The notes below the pieces were generated by a model. That model was not told where the DNA came from. It did no database searches and saw only the letters and a program-made list of their open reading frames with translations. Shown here piece after piece: positions 17,857 to 26,063 of a stretch of DNA of 64,000 bases. Source of the DNA: Streptomyces sp. NBC_01439 (GTDB lineage: Bacteria > Actinomycetota > Actinomycetes > Streptomycetales > Streptomycetaceae); contig NZ_CP109487.1 of assembly GCF_036227605.1 (NCBI RefSeq), positions 434,001 through 498,000 of the forward strand, in the 5' to 3' direction. The stretch's first letter is position 1. Each line of letters starts with the position of its first letter. The position numbers were made by a program, and so were the translations under genes.

Positions 17857-18375
17857 ATGACCGCTCCGAAGCACAGAACCAGCCCCGACCGAGCAGCCCC
17901 CCGACCGTCCCGGCCGCCGCGGCCGCCCCGGCCAACCCGGCCAACCCAACCAACCCGGCCGTTCGTCCTATGGCGTGAGGTGCTCACCGCCTACGTCGCC
18001 CCCGCCCTGACGGCCGGTGCGGCCGGGGTCGTCACCGGGCAGCGGGACCTGGCCGTGGCCGCCTGCACCTCCATCGCCGGCACCTCCGCCGTGGTGGCGT
18101 TCCTCGTCGGCACCTGGCTGCGGCACGGCGGACGGCCCCGACGGTGGACCCTCACCACACCGCGCGGCGTCCTGACCGCCGCACTCCTCCTCACCGCCGT
18201 CGCCGTGGCGGCCCTGCTGGGGTGGTTCACCGCCCAGTGGCTACCCGCCCACACCCCGATCCCCGCCGCCCCCTGGCTGGAGCGCCTGCGCGTGGACCTG
18301 CCCGTTTCCGCAGCCCTCGCCACCACCATCGTCACCCTGCGCTGGCGCAGCACCACCACAGCGCGACCGGCATGA
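17857..18375 (+). CDS. Small membrane protein of unknown function
   Basis: 172 residues. A Pro/Arg/Thr-rich cytoplasmic N-terminus (about 1-40) is followed by about four hydrophobic helices (ALTAGAAGVVTG, IAGTSAVVAFLVGTW, VLTAALLLTAVAVAALLGWF, VSAALATTIVTL). ATG 17857 has GAGAGG upstream. No family recognised. It lies 50 nt upstream of the NmrA gene and downstream of the second MarR-type site, so it is probably cotranscribed with the reductase. The N-terminal composition is odd but the helices look real. Confidence 0.65.
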   Translation: MTAPKHRTSPDRAAPRPSRPPRPPRPTRPTQPTRPFVLWREVLTAYVAPALTAGAAGVVTGQRDLAVAACTSIAGTSAVVAFLVGTWLRHGGRPRRWTLTTPRGVLTAALLLTAVAVAALLGWFTAQWLPAHTPIPAAPWLERLRVDLPVSAALATTIVTLRWRSTTTARPA

Positions 18376-18425
18376 CCCGCCCGGCGATACCCGTCGCCGG
18401 AACATCACCAAGGAATGAGCACACG

Positions 18426-19292
18426 ATGATCGTTGTCATGGGAGCGACCGGAGCGACCGGGAACGCCCTGGTCCACAGCCTCCTCGCGCTCGGCGCACCT
18501 TTCCGCGCGCTGACCCGCACCCCGCACGCGCCGATCCCCGGCACGACCGGCGCGCACCAGCCGCCCGTCGAGGTCCGATACGCCGACGCCACCGACCCCC
18601 ACTCCCTCCACACCGCCTTCGAGGGCGCCGGCCAACTCTTCCTCGCCATGGCCAACGGCCCCGCACAGGTGGAACTCGAAACCCGCGTCATCGACATCGC
18701 CGCCCACGCCGGCGTCGGACACATCGTCAAGATCTCCGCACCCGCCGCCGAACCCGACTCCCCCGTCGCCGTTTCCCGCGGGCACCACGCCGTCGAGGAA
18801 CACCTGCGCACCCGTGGCCTCACCCACACCGTCCTGCGCCCCTACGCGTTCGCCCAGAACCTCCTGCGCCTGGCTCCCGCCGTTGCCCAGGGCGTCATCC
18901 TCGGCACTGCGGGCGACGCGCCCTTCAACTACGTCGACTGCCGCGACATCGGCGACGTCGCCGCCGCCGCCCTCACCCGGCCGGACATCGCCGGCGGCAC
19001 CTACGCACTGACCGGACCCGAAGCCGTCTCGTACCCCGAACTCGCCTCGCGACTGACCTCCCTGACCGGCCGACAGGTCCGCTACGACGACCTCACCCCG
19101 GACGAACTGCGCGACCACCTCATCCGCCACGCCCACATGCCCGGCTGGCTCGCCGATCACGTCACGGAGATCCAGCAACTCGCCGTCACCCGGCCCGAAG
19201 TCCCCACCACCACCGTCAGTGACATATTGGGCCGCCCGCCCCGCACCCTCGACGCCTTCCTCCACGAGCACCGTTCCCACTTCCGTCGATAG
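18426..19292 (+). CDS. NmrA-like NAD(P)-binding atypical SDR
   Basis: 288 residues. The N-terminus MIVVMGATGATGNALVHSL carries the GxxGxxG nucleotide-binding loop. VGHIVKISAPAAEP, the segment around HHAVEEHLRTRGLTHTVLRPYAF and NYVDCRDIGDVAAAAL fit the quinone-reductase-like NmrA group, which bind NAD(P)(H) and act as reductases or redox sensors. ATG 18426 follows AAGGA. Placed in a probable MarR-controlled unit, so a role in quinone or electrophile detoxification is plausible but inferred. Confidence 0.88.
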   Translation: MIVVMGATGATGNALVHSLLALGAPFRALTRTPHAPIPGTTGAHQPPVEVRYADATDPHSLHTAFEGAGQLFLAMANGPAQVELETRVIDIAAHAGVGHIVKISAPAAEPDSPVAVSRGHHAVEEHLRTRGLTHTVLRPYAFAQNLLRLAPAVAQGVILGTAGDAPFNYVDCRDIGDVAAAALTRPDIAGGTYALTGPEAVSYPELASRLTSLTGRQVRYDDLTPDELRDHLIRHAHMPGWLADHVTEIQQLAVTRPEVPTTTVSDILGRPPRTLDAFLHEHRSHFRR

Positions 19293-19345
19293 GAGACCGG
19301 GGCGGAACCGGGACCGGAACCGGGACCGGGGCCCACCGAGGGCCG

Positions 19346-19999
19346 TTGAGTGGCCCGCGCCGCACGAAGGGCACGCTGCGCGAGGTCACCCGTGCCTTCG
19401 ACGACCTCGGCGCGGTCGGCGTCGGCGTCACCACGACCGTACTCGGCCGCACCCTGGCCGATCCCCTGTTCCACCCCGTCTACGAGGAGCTCGACCGGCG
19501 TGGCGCCGTCCTGTACATCCACCCGTCCGGGGAGGGCGCCGCCAGCCCGCTGATCACCGAGCACGACATGACCTGGATGGTCGGGGCGCCGGTCGAGGAC
19601 ACGGTGGCGATCATGCACCTGATCCTCGCGGGCCTTCCGGCGCGCTATCCGCGGATGCGCATCCTGGCCTCGCACCTGGGCGGCGCCCTCCCCCTGCTGC
19701 CCCGCAGGCTCGACGACCATCTGGCCTTCGAGTCACCCCGGACCCCCGAACTCCCTTCGGTGGCCGTCGACCGCCTCTGGTACGACACGGTCAGCCACGT
19801 GCACGGACCGGCGCTGGTCGCCGCCGCCGCGTCCTTCGGAGCGGGTCGGCTCGTACTCGGCACGGACTTCCCGTACGAGGACGACGAGGTCTTCGTACGG
19901 TCCGTGAACTACGTCAGCGAGTCGGGACTCACCCAGGAGGAGGCCACGGCGATCCTCGACACGAACGCGGCTGACCTGCTGGGCCTCTCCGGGCTGTGA
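19346..19999 (+). pseudogene. Amidohydrolase (ACMSD-like), N-terminally truncated remnant
   Basis: About 217 residues matching the C-terminal two thirds of an ACMSD/amidohydrolase-2 enzyme: AVLYIHPSGEG, RMRILASHLGGALPLLP and the late catalytic Asp in RLVLGTDFPYED. The first ~100 residues, which hold the HxH metal ligands, are absent. The only start is a TTG at 19346 without a ribosome site. It begins 54 nt after the NmrA stop, just after a G/C-rich repetitive patch (ACCGGGACCGG). Most likely a deletion remnant without activity. Confidence 0.75.
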
Positions 20000-20047
20000 C
20001 CCCTCGAAGACGGCCCGGACTCCCCGGGGGGACGCGATGGGGTGGCG

Positions 20048-20067
20048 GGTGAGTACGCGTACTCACC
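20048..20067. promoter_or_regulatory. Perfect 20-bp palindrome upstream of 20152 gene
   Basis: GGTGAGTACGCGTACTCACC is its own reverse complement. It lies 85 nt before GTG 20152 and 50 nt after the amidohydrolase remnant. Without a loop or T-run it looks more like an operator than a terminator. The regulator is unknown. Confidence 0.5.
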
Positions 20068-20151
20068 GGCTGAACGTCCGTCCCTCGCAACCCACTTCGG
20101 TGCCCCGGCGTCCCCCTACACGACGGACGGCTGCGATCACCTGGAGGGCAC

Positions 20152-20472
20152 GTGGCGAAGAAGGACCGGACGACGGACGCGGCGAGGGAGAAGGACCGCG
20201 AAAAGTGGATGGCACGTTTCCAGGTGCGGTTGGCCATGCAGCCCGGTGTGGACCGGGCCGTCGTGCTCCAGGCGGTCAAGGAGGTCACGGCGCACTGCGC
20301 GGAGACGGGAGAGCACCCGCGGACCGCTTTCGGCGACCCGGACGCCCACGCCGTGCAGGCCGCCGCGCGGCTGGTCCCGGCGGACCGGGCGGCGCGCACG
20401 AGGCGGCACGACGCCGTGGTGAACGCGGTCGACTCCGTGCTCAAGAGGGCCGGCGACGTCGCCGGTCTGTGA
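20152..20472 (+). CDS. Small basic helical protein of unknown function
   Basis: 106 residues, GTG start with GGAG upstream. The N-terminus is strongly charged (MAKKDRTTDAAREKDREKW) and the rest looks helical and soluble, with single Cys and Trp. No recognised domain. A 20-bp palindrome lies upstream, so it may be regulated on its own. Convergent with the sulfatase gene. Coding status rests on start, composition and codon bias. Confidence 0.6.
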   Translation: MAKKDRTTDAAREKDREKWMARFQVRLAMQPGVDRAVVLQAVKEVTAHCAETGEHPRTAFGDPDAHAVQAAARLVPADRAARTRRHDAVVNAVDSVLKRAGDVAGL

Positions 20473-20560
20473 CCGGTCGAAACGACTCCCGGTCACGGTG
20501 GACGGCCGCCACGCGCGGCAGTCGGCCGGACGCGCAGGACGAGCAGGACGAGCCTTCGGC

Positions 20561-22189
20561 TCAGCCTCGGGCCGGCGCAGCTGCGGCCGCGGCCGGCGGC
20601 CGGTCGGTGTCGCCGTGCCAGGTGGGCCAGCCCAAAAGGTGGGGGCGTTCGGTGACCCAGGCGCGGGTGTCGGTGCCGATTTCGACGCTGATGAGGCCTT
20701 CGAGCAAGGTGTTGTAGCGTGCGACGAGGTCGCGGTGGGCGGGGTCGGCGGCGAGATTGCGCGTCTCGTGCGGGTCCTCGATCCGGTCGTAGAGGACGAC
20801 GTCGTTCTGGGCGTACAGGGCCTCGGGGCTGGTGGGCCGGTTGGGGTTGAGCGGGGAGAAGTAGCGGCCGAAGGTGTAGCGGCCGTCGGTGTAGCCGCGC
20901 AGGAATCCGCGCTTGGTCCAGTCCGGGCGGAGGTCACCGGACTCGATCCGCCGGGGCGCATCGGGGTCGGCGAACTCGAACCAGAAGGAGGCGTCCAGGG
21001 CCGTGACCGACTCGACCGCGGTGAGGACGCCGTCACGGACGGTGCCACCGTCCAGGGCGGGGCTGAGGGAACGGCCTTTGAGCGCGGGATGGCGGGTGGC
21101 GGCCTTGGCCGGGTCGACGCCGGCGAACTCGAGCAGGGTCGGAGCGATGTCGACGGCGGAGGCGAGGGCCTCGATGCGCACGCCCTGGGGGAAGTCTGGA
21201 TGGCTCAGGATGAACGGGACGTGGAAGTTCTCGTCGTAGACGAGGGCCCCCTTCTGGCGCAGGCCGTGGGCGCCGGCCATCTCTCCGTGGTCGGAGGTGA
21301 AGAGCACGACGGTGTGGTCGGCCTGCCCGGAGGCTTCCAGGGCGTCGAGGACGAGGTCGATGCTGCGGTCCACGTCGCGGATGGCGTTGAGGTAGAAGTT
21401 CAGGCCTTCGCGCCAGTGCTGGTCGTCGGCGACGGGGCCGAAGACGGTGTCGAGCATCCGTGCGTACTCGGCCACCGCCGGTGCCGCGCCGGACAGGTCG
21501 TCGTGCAGGCTGGCGGGCAAATCGAGGTCCCAGCGGTGCTGGTAGATCGGAATGTTGGCGGCCGCCTTGGCCACGACCGCGTGCGCGAGGCCGAACGGTA
21601 GTTGCACCTGGGACGAGCCGCCGTAGTCGAAGCTCATGATGTCGTGCGGGTTGACGAAGTTGACCGCCATGAACCAGGGCTGATCGGCTTCCACGGCCGG
21701 AGCCCGGTTGCGCAGCCAGCGCACGGCCTGGCCGGCGATGACCGGATCGAGTTTGAGCCCGGCCCAAGCACCGCCGTCGATGTCGCCCCAGTCGTTGAAC
21801 TCGCTGAACCCGTAGGGCTCCAGCGCGTTCGTGGTGGGGCCGGGGTTCTGTGGGGTGAGGTAGGCGTTGGAGAGGTGCCACTTGCCCTGGTAGGTGCAGT
21901 AGTAGCCGGCCTCGCGGAGCATCGTGCCGAGGGTGCCCAGTCGGGGGTCGAGCGGGCGGACGTACGGCATGTTGTCGTTGTCGTAGATCTCGGTGAGCGG
22001 TAGGTGCTGCCCGGTGTAGATGACGGACCGGGCGGAGCTGCACATGGCCGAGGCCGTGTAGTACCGGTCGAAGGTGGCGCCCCGCTCCGCCATCCGCTCC
22101 CGGGCGGGCAGCGAGAAGCCCTGCGGACGGGGAATCACCGCGCGCTCCTCATCGGTGACGATCATCAGGATGTTCGGACGTCGTGTCAT
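20561..22189 (-). CDS. Sulfatase-like hydrolase (alkaline-phosphatase superfamily)
   Basis: 542 residues, cytoplasmic (no signal peptide). N-terminal metal motif PNILMIVTDEERAVI; nucleophile region SAMCSSARSVIYTGQHLP with Cys50; GKWHLSNAYL; late metal site VLFTSDHGEMAGAHGL; the C-terminus is a small beta domain with YDRIEDPHETRNLAADP. Sulfatases need Cys or Ser converted to formylglycine within C-x-P-x-R; here it reads C-S-S-A-R, with Ser in place of Pro. Activity as a sulfatase or phosphodiesterase is therefore uncertain. ATG 22189 with GAGGG upstream. Ends with an Ala-rich tail. Confidence 0.88.
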   Translation of the reverse strand: MTRRPNILMIVTDEERAVIPRPQGFSLPARERMAERGATFDRYYTASAMCSSARSVIYTGQHLPLTEIYDNDNMPYVRPLDPRLGTLGTMLREAGYYCTYQGKWHLSNAYLTPQNPGPTTNALEPYGFSEFNDWGDIDGGAWAGLKLDPVIAGQAVRWLRNRAPAVEADQPWFMAVNFVNPHDIMSFDYGGSSQVQLPFGLAHAVVAKAAANIPIYQHRWDLDLPASLHDDLSGAAPAVAEYARMLDTVFGPVADDQHWREGLNFYLNAIRDVDRSIDLVLDALEASGQADHTVVLFTSDHGEMAGAHGLRQKGALVYDENFHVPFILSHPDFPQGVRIEALASAVDIAPTLLEFAGVDPAKAATRHPALKGRSLSPALDGGTVRDGVLTAVESVTALDASFWFEFADPDAPRRIESGDLRPDWTKRGFLRGYTDGRYTFGRYFSPLNPNRPTSPEALYAQNDVVLYDRIEDPHETRNLAADPAHRDLVARYNTLLEGLISVEIGTDTRAWVTERPHLLGWPTWHGDTDRPPAAAAAAPARG

Positions 22190-22423
22190 GGCCCTCAATC
22201 CCTCGCGGTGATGCGGGCGCCCGCCCGGCCATCACACCACCGAGCAAGGGCGCGTGGCGGTGCGTCCCGGGCAGAATCTAGATCTCCGGCCGGGTGAATC
22301 GGTCGACGACACGACCGCCCGGAGCCGTCCGGGTGAACCCGGACCGACGCCCGCGCGCGGTCCCCGAACTCCGTGGCTCTGCCCCCTCGCGGCGTGCAGA
22401 CCTCAAGGCGATCCGGAATGGGA

Positions 22424-22732
22424 CTATCTGCTCAATATCTCGAGTACCAGCGTGGTCGCGAAGTACAGGAGGAGCGAGCCTGCGACGATTATCGCAGCCG
22501 CTTGCACATTCCTGCGGTTGTCCTTGCTCTTGCTCTCGTAGTATCGCTGCCTGCGTTCATCCTGTTCGTCCATCCATCTTTGGCGATTCCACGCGATCGC
22601 GTCCGCCACGGCTTGCGGATCCGCCTGGTTGAAGTGGATGCCCTCCGCGTTGTACTGAGGTCCGTGCACATGCTGGCCCTGCTGATCGAAGTAGGGCCCA
22701 GGATCGTGCTGTCCGTACGACCCGTCAGACAC
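22424..22732 (-). CDS. Small tail-anchored protein with GPQ-N-A-E motif
   Basis: 102 residues. N-terminal disordered Gly/Gln/His-rich segment ending in VHGPQYNAEGIHFNQAD (about 22-38), a charged helical stretch with WMDEQDERRQRYYESKSK, then one C-terminal membrane helix (AAAIIVAGSLLLYFATTLVLEIL). The motif is shared with the upstream gene at 10 of 17 positions. ATG 22732 lies inside the end of that gene (8-bp overlap, ATGTCTGA), so the two are translationally coupled. Function unknown; short Gly/Asn/Gln motifs like this recall amyloid-type signalling motifs of bacterial immune proteins, but this is only an analogy. Confidence 0.7.
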   Translation of the reverse strand: MSDGSYGQHDPGPYFDQQGQHVHGPQYNAEGIHFNQADPQAVADAIAWNRQRWMDEQDERRQRYYESKSKDNRRNVQAAAIIVAGSLLLYFATTLVLEILSR

Positions 22733-23063
22733 CCAGGACGCCCGCGCCCCGGAGGAAGGCTCCGGCCACCTCGGCCAGTGCCCCGCCCATGGCGCGCACT
22801 CTGGTCAGTCGTTCTCGTGCGAGGCTCGTGCGGCCTGCCTGTAGGTCCGCGCCTGCTGCTTCCAGGTCTCCGGATACCTGGCGACGTGTGGGTTCGTCCA
22901 GTTCCAGTTCCTGGACCCTGCTCAGGGCGATTTGCAGCTCCCGGGCCAGGACCTGGAGGTCGATCTGGTCGATGTTGATGGTCTCCGCGTTGTCCTGGGG
23001 TCCGTTGACGTCGGCCTTCTCCATGTCCCAGGAACTGGGGCCCTCTTGTCCCCCGTAGGTCAT
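22725..23063 (-). CDS. Small helical protein with GPQ-N-A-E motif
   Basis: 112 residues. The motif VNGPQDNAETINIDQID (about 18-34) precedes a coiled-coil-like helical domain (LQVLARELQIALSRVQELELDEPTRRQ..., about 35-112) ending in a weakly hydrophobic helix. ATG 23063 has no ribosome site but TACACT lies 8 nt upstream on the minus strand, fitting a leaderless start; ATG 23024 (MEKADV) is an alternative. Helical domains of this kind, with short N-terminal motifs, occur in actinobacterial conflict-type gene pairs. First gene of the pair with 22424-22732 and divergent from 23130. Confidence 0.7.
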   Translation of the reverse strand: MTYGGQEGPSSWDMEKADVNGPQDNAETINIDQIDLQVLARELQIALSRVQELELDEPTRRQVSGDLEAAGADLQAGRTSLARERLTRVRAMGGALAEVAGAFLRGAGVLGV

Positions 23064-23129
23064 GGCACAAGAGTGTAGTTGCCGCCCTATTTGGCCAAGT
23101 CCGAAAAGGTTCGCCGTAGGCTCACGGTC

Positions 23130-24254
23130 GTGAACGAGCAGATACAGAAGATCGTGGCGGAGCTGCCGAACCTGAAGAACGTCACCGGCGTGTGGGCGGC
23201 GGTCGACGACCGTTTCGCACAGGGGGACTCCGCCTTCCCCGCGGACCTCGGCATCGCTCTCGCCGGGACGTACGGCTCCGAGGGGCAACTGTGGCAGTAC
23301 CGGAGCGTCTTCGATCGTGTGCTTCGGCTACTGGCCACCACCCCTGGTTTCGACAACGCCTCCCAGGCGCTGCGGCTGGTCTCCTCGGCCGAGGTCGCCG
23401 GAAGGAAGCTGGACCGCTACACGGCCTCGCTGCTGGCCTCCGGTCACGAGCCGGCGGACCTGGCCGTGGCGTTCTCCGGCCACGCTTCGGAGGAGCTCCG
23501 GGCCTGTCTGGTCCACGAACTGGTGCTCAGGGGCGTGGACATCGAGGCCACGCCGGGCATCGCGGGCTGGGCGACGTCGCCGCACTGGCACCATCACCCC
23601 CTGGGCTGGCTGCCGCTGACGCTGTCCGACGTGGAGGGATGTGCGGATCTGCCGAGCTACGGTACCGGTGGCAGTAGTCACTCGATGCCGTACGGGCCTC
23701 CGGACAGCCGCGAGCCGGCGGCGATCGCCGACGTGCGTGTCCCGTCGGTGGAGGAGACGACCGGGCCGGCCACTGCCACCGCGATGGCCAAGGCCGTGGC
23801 GAACTGGGCCGAGGAGTCCAACGGGCGCATCGAGGCGCGGGTCTTTGAGTTTGCGGAGCCGCTGGGCGTCGGGGCGGTACCGAAGGCACTCTTGGCGCTG
23901 GGGCTGAAGTGTCTGCACGGGGCAGGAAAGAAGGCCGCTCTGTCGGTCGACGTCCGTCCTCCGGCCCGGGCATGGCAGTTGCTCTTCGCCGCGGCGTCCA
24001 CGGGAGGGGCCTACAACTCCGGCTCGTTCGGGGCGTACGGCCGCCTTGCGGCCTGGCAGTCCATGGCCGCGCTGTCCCGAAGTCCGCAAGGCGCCACGGC
24101 CGACGAAGTCGAAGCACGCGTGCGGGACTGCACCTGGCACGTCTTCGAGGCCGGGACGAAGTGGTTCGAGCAAGTGGCATGGGACATCGGTCTTGCCGCC
24201 CTCGCACCGGGGCATCGGCACTTGTCCGTGCTGGCCGCGACCGACACCGACTGA
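23130..24254 (+). CDS. Uncharacterised protein, possibly DUF6183-like
   Basis: 374 residues, no signal peptide or membrane helix. The helical first half includes YGSEGQLWQYRSVFDRVLRLLATTPGFDNASQALRLV; the second half has FEFAEPLGVGAVPKALLALGLKCL and a Gly/Ser-rich GGAYNSGSFGAYGRLAAWQSMAAL. I recall similar Streptomyces proteins under DUF6183 but cannot confirm it. GTG 23130 is chosen because TAGGCT (23117-23122) lies 7 nt upstream, fitting a leaderless message. It shares a 66-bp divergent promoter region containing TTGGCCAA (23091-23098) with the motif-protein pair, so the three genes may work together. Confidence 0.7.
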   Translation: MNEQIQKIVAELPNLKNVTGVWAAVDDRFAQGDSAFPADLGIALAGTYGSEGQLWQYRSVFDRVLRLLATTPGFDNASQALRLVSSAEVAGRKLDRYTASLLASGHEPADLAVAFSGHASEELRACLVHELVLRGVDIEATPGIAGWATSPHWHHHPLGWLPLTLSDVEGCADLPSYGTGGSSHSMPYGPPDSREPAAIADVRVPSVEETTGPATATAMAKAVANWAEESNGRIEARVFEFAEPLGVGAVPKALLALGLKCLHGAGKKAALSVDVRPPARAWQLLFAAASTGGAYNSGSFGAYGRLAAWQSMAALSRSPQGATADEVEARVRDCTWHVFEAGTKWFEQVAWDIGLAALAPGHRHLSVLAATDTD

Positions 24255-24304
24255 CGTCCTGGCCACTGCCTTCAGGGTGTCCGCGGCGCGGCCCGCAGCC
24301 CGGA

Positions 24305-24342
24305 TGCCGCACCGGAGCCGCGGAAGTCTCCCCGGTGCGGCA
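24305..24342. terminator. Stem-loop terminator between convergent genes
   Basis: Arms TGCCGCACCGG (24305-24315) and CCGGTGCGGCA (24332-24342) pair over 11 bp with a 16-nt loop. It lies between the stops of the 23130 gene and the siderophore synthetase. Confidence 0.7.
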
Positions 24343-24386
24343 CGCGGGCCGGTCAGCGCGGGCCCGGAGGATCCGAAAGAGACGGC

Positions 24387-25955
24387 CTAGCCGCGCAGCG
24401 GGTTCGGGAGGGGCAGGTAGCGGGCGTCCGCGCCATCCGCGCGGGTCCAGCGCAGCAGCAGGTTGGTCTTGCCCGGGAGGGTCGCGGAGGCGAGCAGTTC
24501 CGCGATCTCGGGGAGCCCGCTGGCCTCGTCGTAGTGCAGGAACTCCTCCCGTGCGGCCGGCCACAGGAGCGGCGAGACATCCGGGTACCGTCCGGACAGC
24601 GCGCCCGCGATCTCCAGCAGGTTGTTGACGACCAGGCAGTAGACCAGGCGCTGCCAGGCGTCCGCCCGCGGTAGGTCCGCCGGCAGCTTGACCCCTTCCG
24701 CGTCCCGGAAGAGGGCCTGCACCGGCAGGCCGTCCGCGTCCACGGCGACCAGGGTGTTCTGGAGGTGGGCCTCGAGCACGATGCCGTGCCGGGCGAACAG
24801 TTCCAGCACCGGCGGCACGACCTGGCGCAGGTACGCCCGCCACCAGCGGACCGGGTCGGTGGTCCCGGCCAGCGGGCTCCCGGGGTAGCCCTCGGCGAGC
24901 GCGGCGGCCAGCAGCGGCGTGGCCCCGGACAGGGTGTGCGCGTGCAGGCCGTCGCGGACCAGGACGGCGAGCTCCTCGAAGGCGAAGGCGGCGGTGCGGT
25001 AGCCGCGGTCCGGGAGCCAGGCCGCGGCCGATCCGGTCCGGTGCAGGGCGGCGAAACCGGCCTCGACGGCCGCATCGGTGCGGCGGAGCTTCAGCAGGTC
25101 GTGGCGCCACAGCCGGCGCACGTCGTTGGTGATCCGGACGTCGAGGCTGAACTTCACGAAGAGGTCGGCCGCCGGGTCCGGTACGTACAGGGTCCGGATC
25201 GAGGCGGTCGGCCAGGCCGGCCGCCGGGTCTCGCCGAGCCGCAACAGCCGCCCGTCGGCGAAGGCCTCGCGCACCGCGGGCCTCTCGCCGACCAGGTCGA
25301 GCTGCCAGGGGTGGGCGGGCAGCAGCCGGTACCCGGCGGGCGGGCGCGGCCCGTCGAGGGCGTCGGCAAGGGCGTCGATCGCGGCGGAGGCGGCCGGTCC
25401 GCCCTCCTCGGTGCTCTGGTCCTCGCGCAGCCCCAGGAAGACCAGCGGGCACCGGGCGTGGGCTTCGGGCGCGTACGGCAGCCAGCTCCCGGCCGGCGCC
25501 CCGCCGCGGGCCTTGGGGGCGGGGTGGTGGGGGTGGCCCATCACCAGGGACTGCTCGGAGAGGAGGTACGGGTCCGCCGGGGGTTCGGCGGTGGCCCGGG
25601 CGGCGAGCAGCGCGGCGATCGCGTCGCGGCTGTCGATGATCTCGACGGGGAGCTCGTCGTTGGGGACGCCGGTGAACCGGCCCAGTTCGTCGGAGACGAG
25701 TTTGGCCAGTTCGGTGTGGCTGAGCGGATGCCAGCCGTCCGCCGTGCGCAGTTCGGGGCGTTCGGGCCGGCGCCCCCCGCGCACCCGCAGCAGCCGCCCG
25801 CTGCCGCGCAGCCGGTGGACGCGCACATCTGTTCCCGCGCCCGCACCGGACCCCTCGGCGGGTACGGCCGCCTCTCTGAGCAGGCAGTTCAGGAGCGGGG
25901 CGGCGGCGTACGCGTCGGCGGCGGTGTTGAGGTCCACTGATTCCATTCGGTCCAT
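24387..25955 (-). CDS. IucA/IucC-family NRPS-independent siderophore synthetase
   Basis: About 522 residues. NIS synthetases condense a carboxylate such as citrate with an amine or alcohol via an acyl-adenylate. Landmarks: MGHPHHPAPKARGG (ATP-binding His/Lys/Arg cluster), LLPAHPWQLD, VKFSLDVRITNDVRRL, HGIVLEAHLQNTLVAVD and the FhuF-like C-terminal helical region. The start is unsure: ATG 25955, ATG 25946 and GTG 25988 are in frame and none has a strong ribosome site. It diverges from a second synthetase at 26064. No other siderophore genes (amine-forming, export or uptake) lie nearby. Confidence 0.9.
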   Translation of the reverse strand: MDRMESVDLNTAADAYAAAPLLNCLLREAAVPAEGSGAGAGTDVRVHRLRGSGRLLRVRGGRRPERPELRTADGWHPLSHTELAKLVSDELGRFTGVPNDELPVEIIDSRDAIAALLAARATAEPPADPYLLSEQSLVMGHPHHPAPKARGGAPAGSWLPYAPEAHARCPLVFLGLREDQSTEEGGPAASAAIDALADALDGPRPPAGYRLLPAHPWQLDLVGERPAVREAFADGRLLRLGETRRPAWPTASIRTLYVPDPAADLFVKFSLDVRITNDVRRLWRHDLLKLRRTDAAVEAGFAALHRTGSAAAWLPDRGYRTAAFAFEELAVLVRDGLHAHTLSGATPLLAAALAEGYPGSPLAGTTDPVRWWRAYLRQVVPPVLELFARHGIVLEAHLQNTLVAVDADGLPVQALFRDAEGVKLPADLPRADAWQRLVYCLVVNNLLEIAGALSGRYPDVSPLLWPAAREEFLHYDEASGLPEIAELLASATLPGKTNLLLRWTRADGADARYLPLPNPLRG

Positions 25956-26016
25956 CCGGTGCGCCGGAGGTTCGCAGGGCGTAACCACCAGTCGTGATCT
26001 TCGGTATCCGCAATCA

Positions 26017-26035
26017 TTACTTGATCATCCCGTAA
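26017..26035. promoter_or_regulatory. Imperfect 19-bp dyad between siderophore genes
   Basis: TTAC-N11-GTAA spans 19 bp in an AT-rich patch between the divergent synthetases, the length and position expected for a DtxR/DmdR iron box. It agrees with the usual box at only about 10 of 19 positions, so the call is weak. Confidence 0.25.
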
Positions 26036-26063
26036 AGCGATATTCCGATGCCGGAGCCCCAGC

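Noticed and set aside
26017..26035. Firm iron box
   Set aside because: Only about 10 of 19 positions agree with the DtxR/DmdR box; kept as a weak candidate only.
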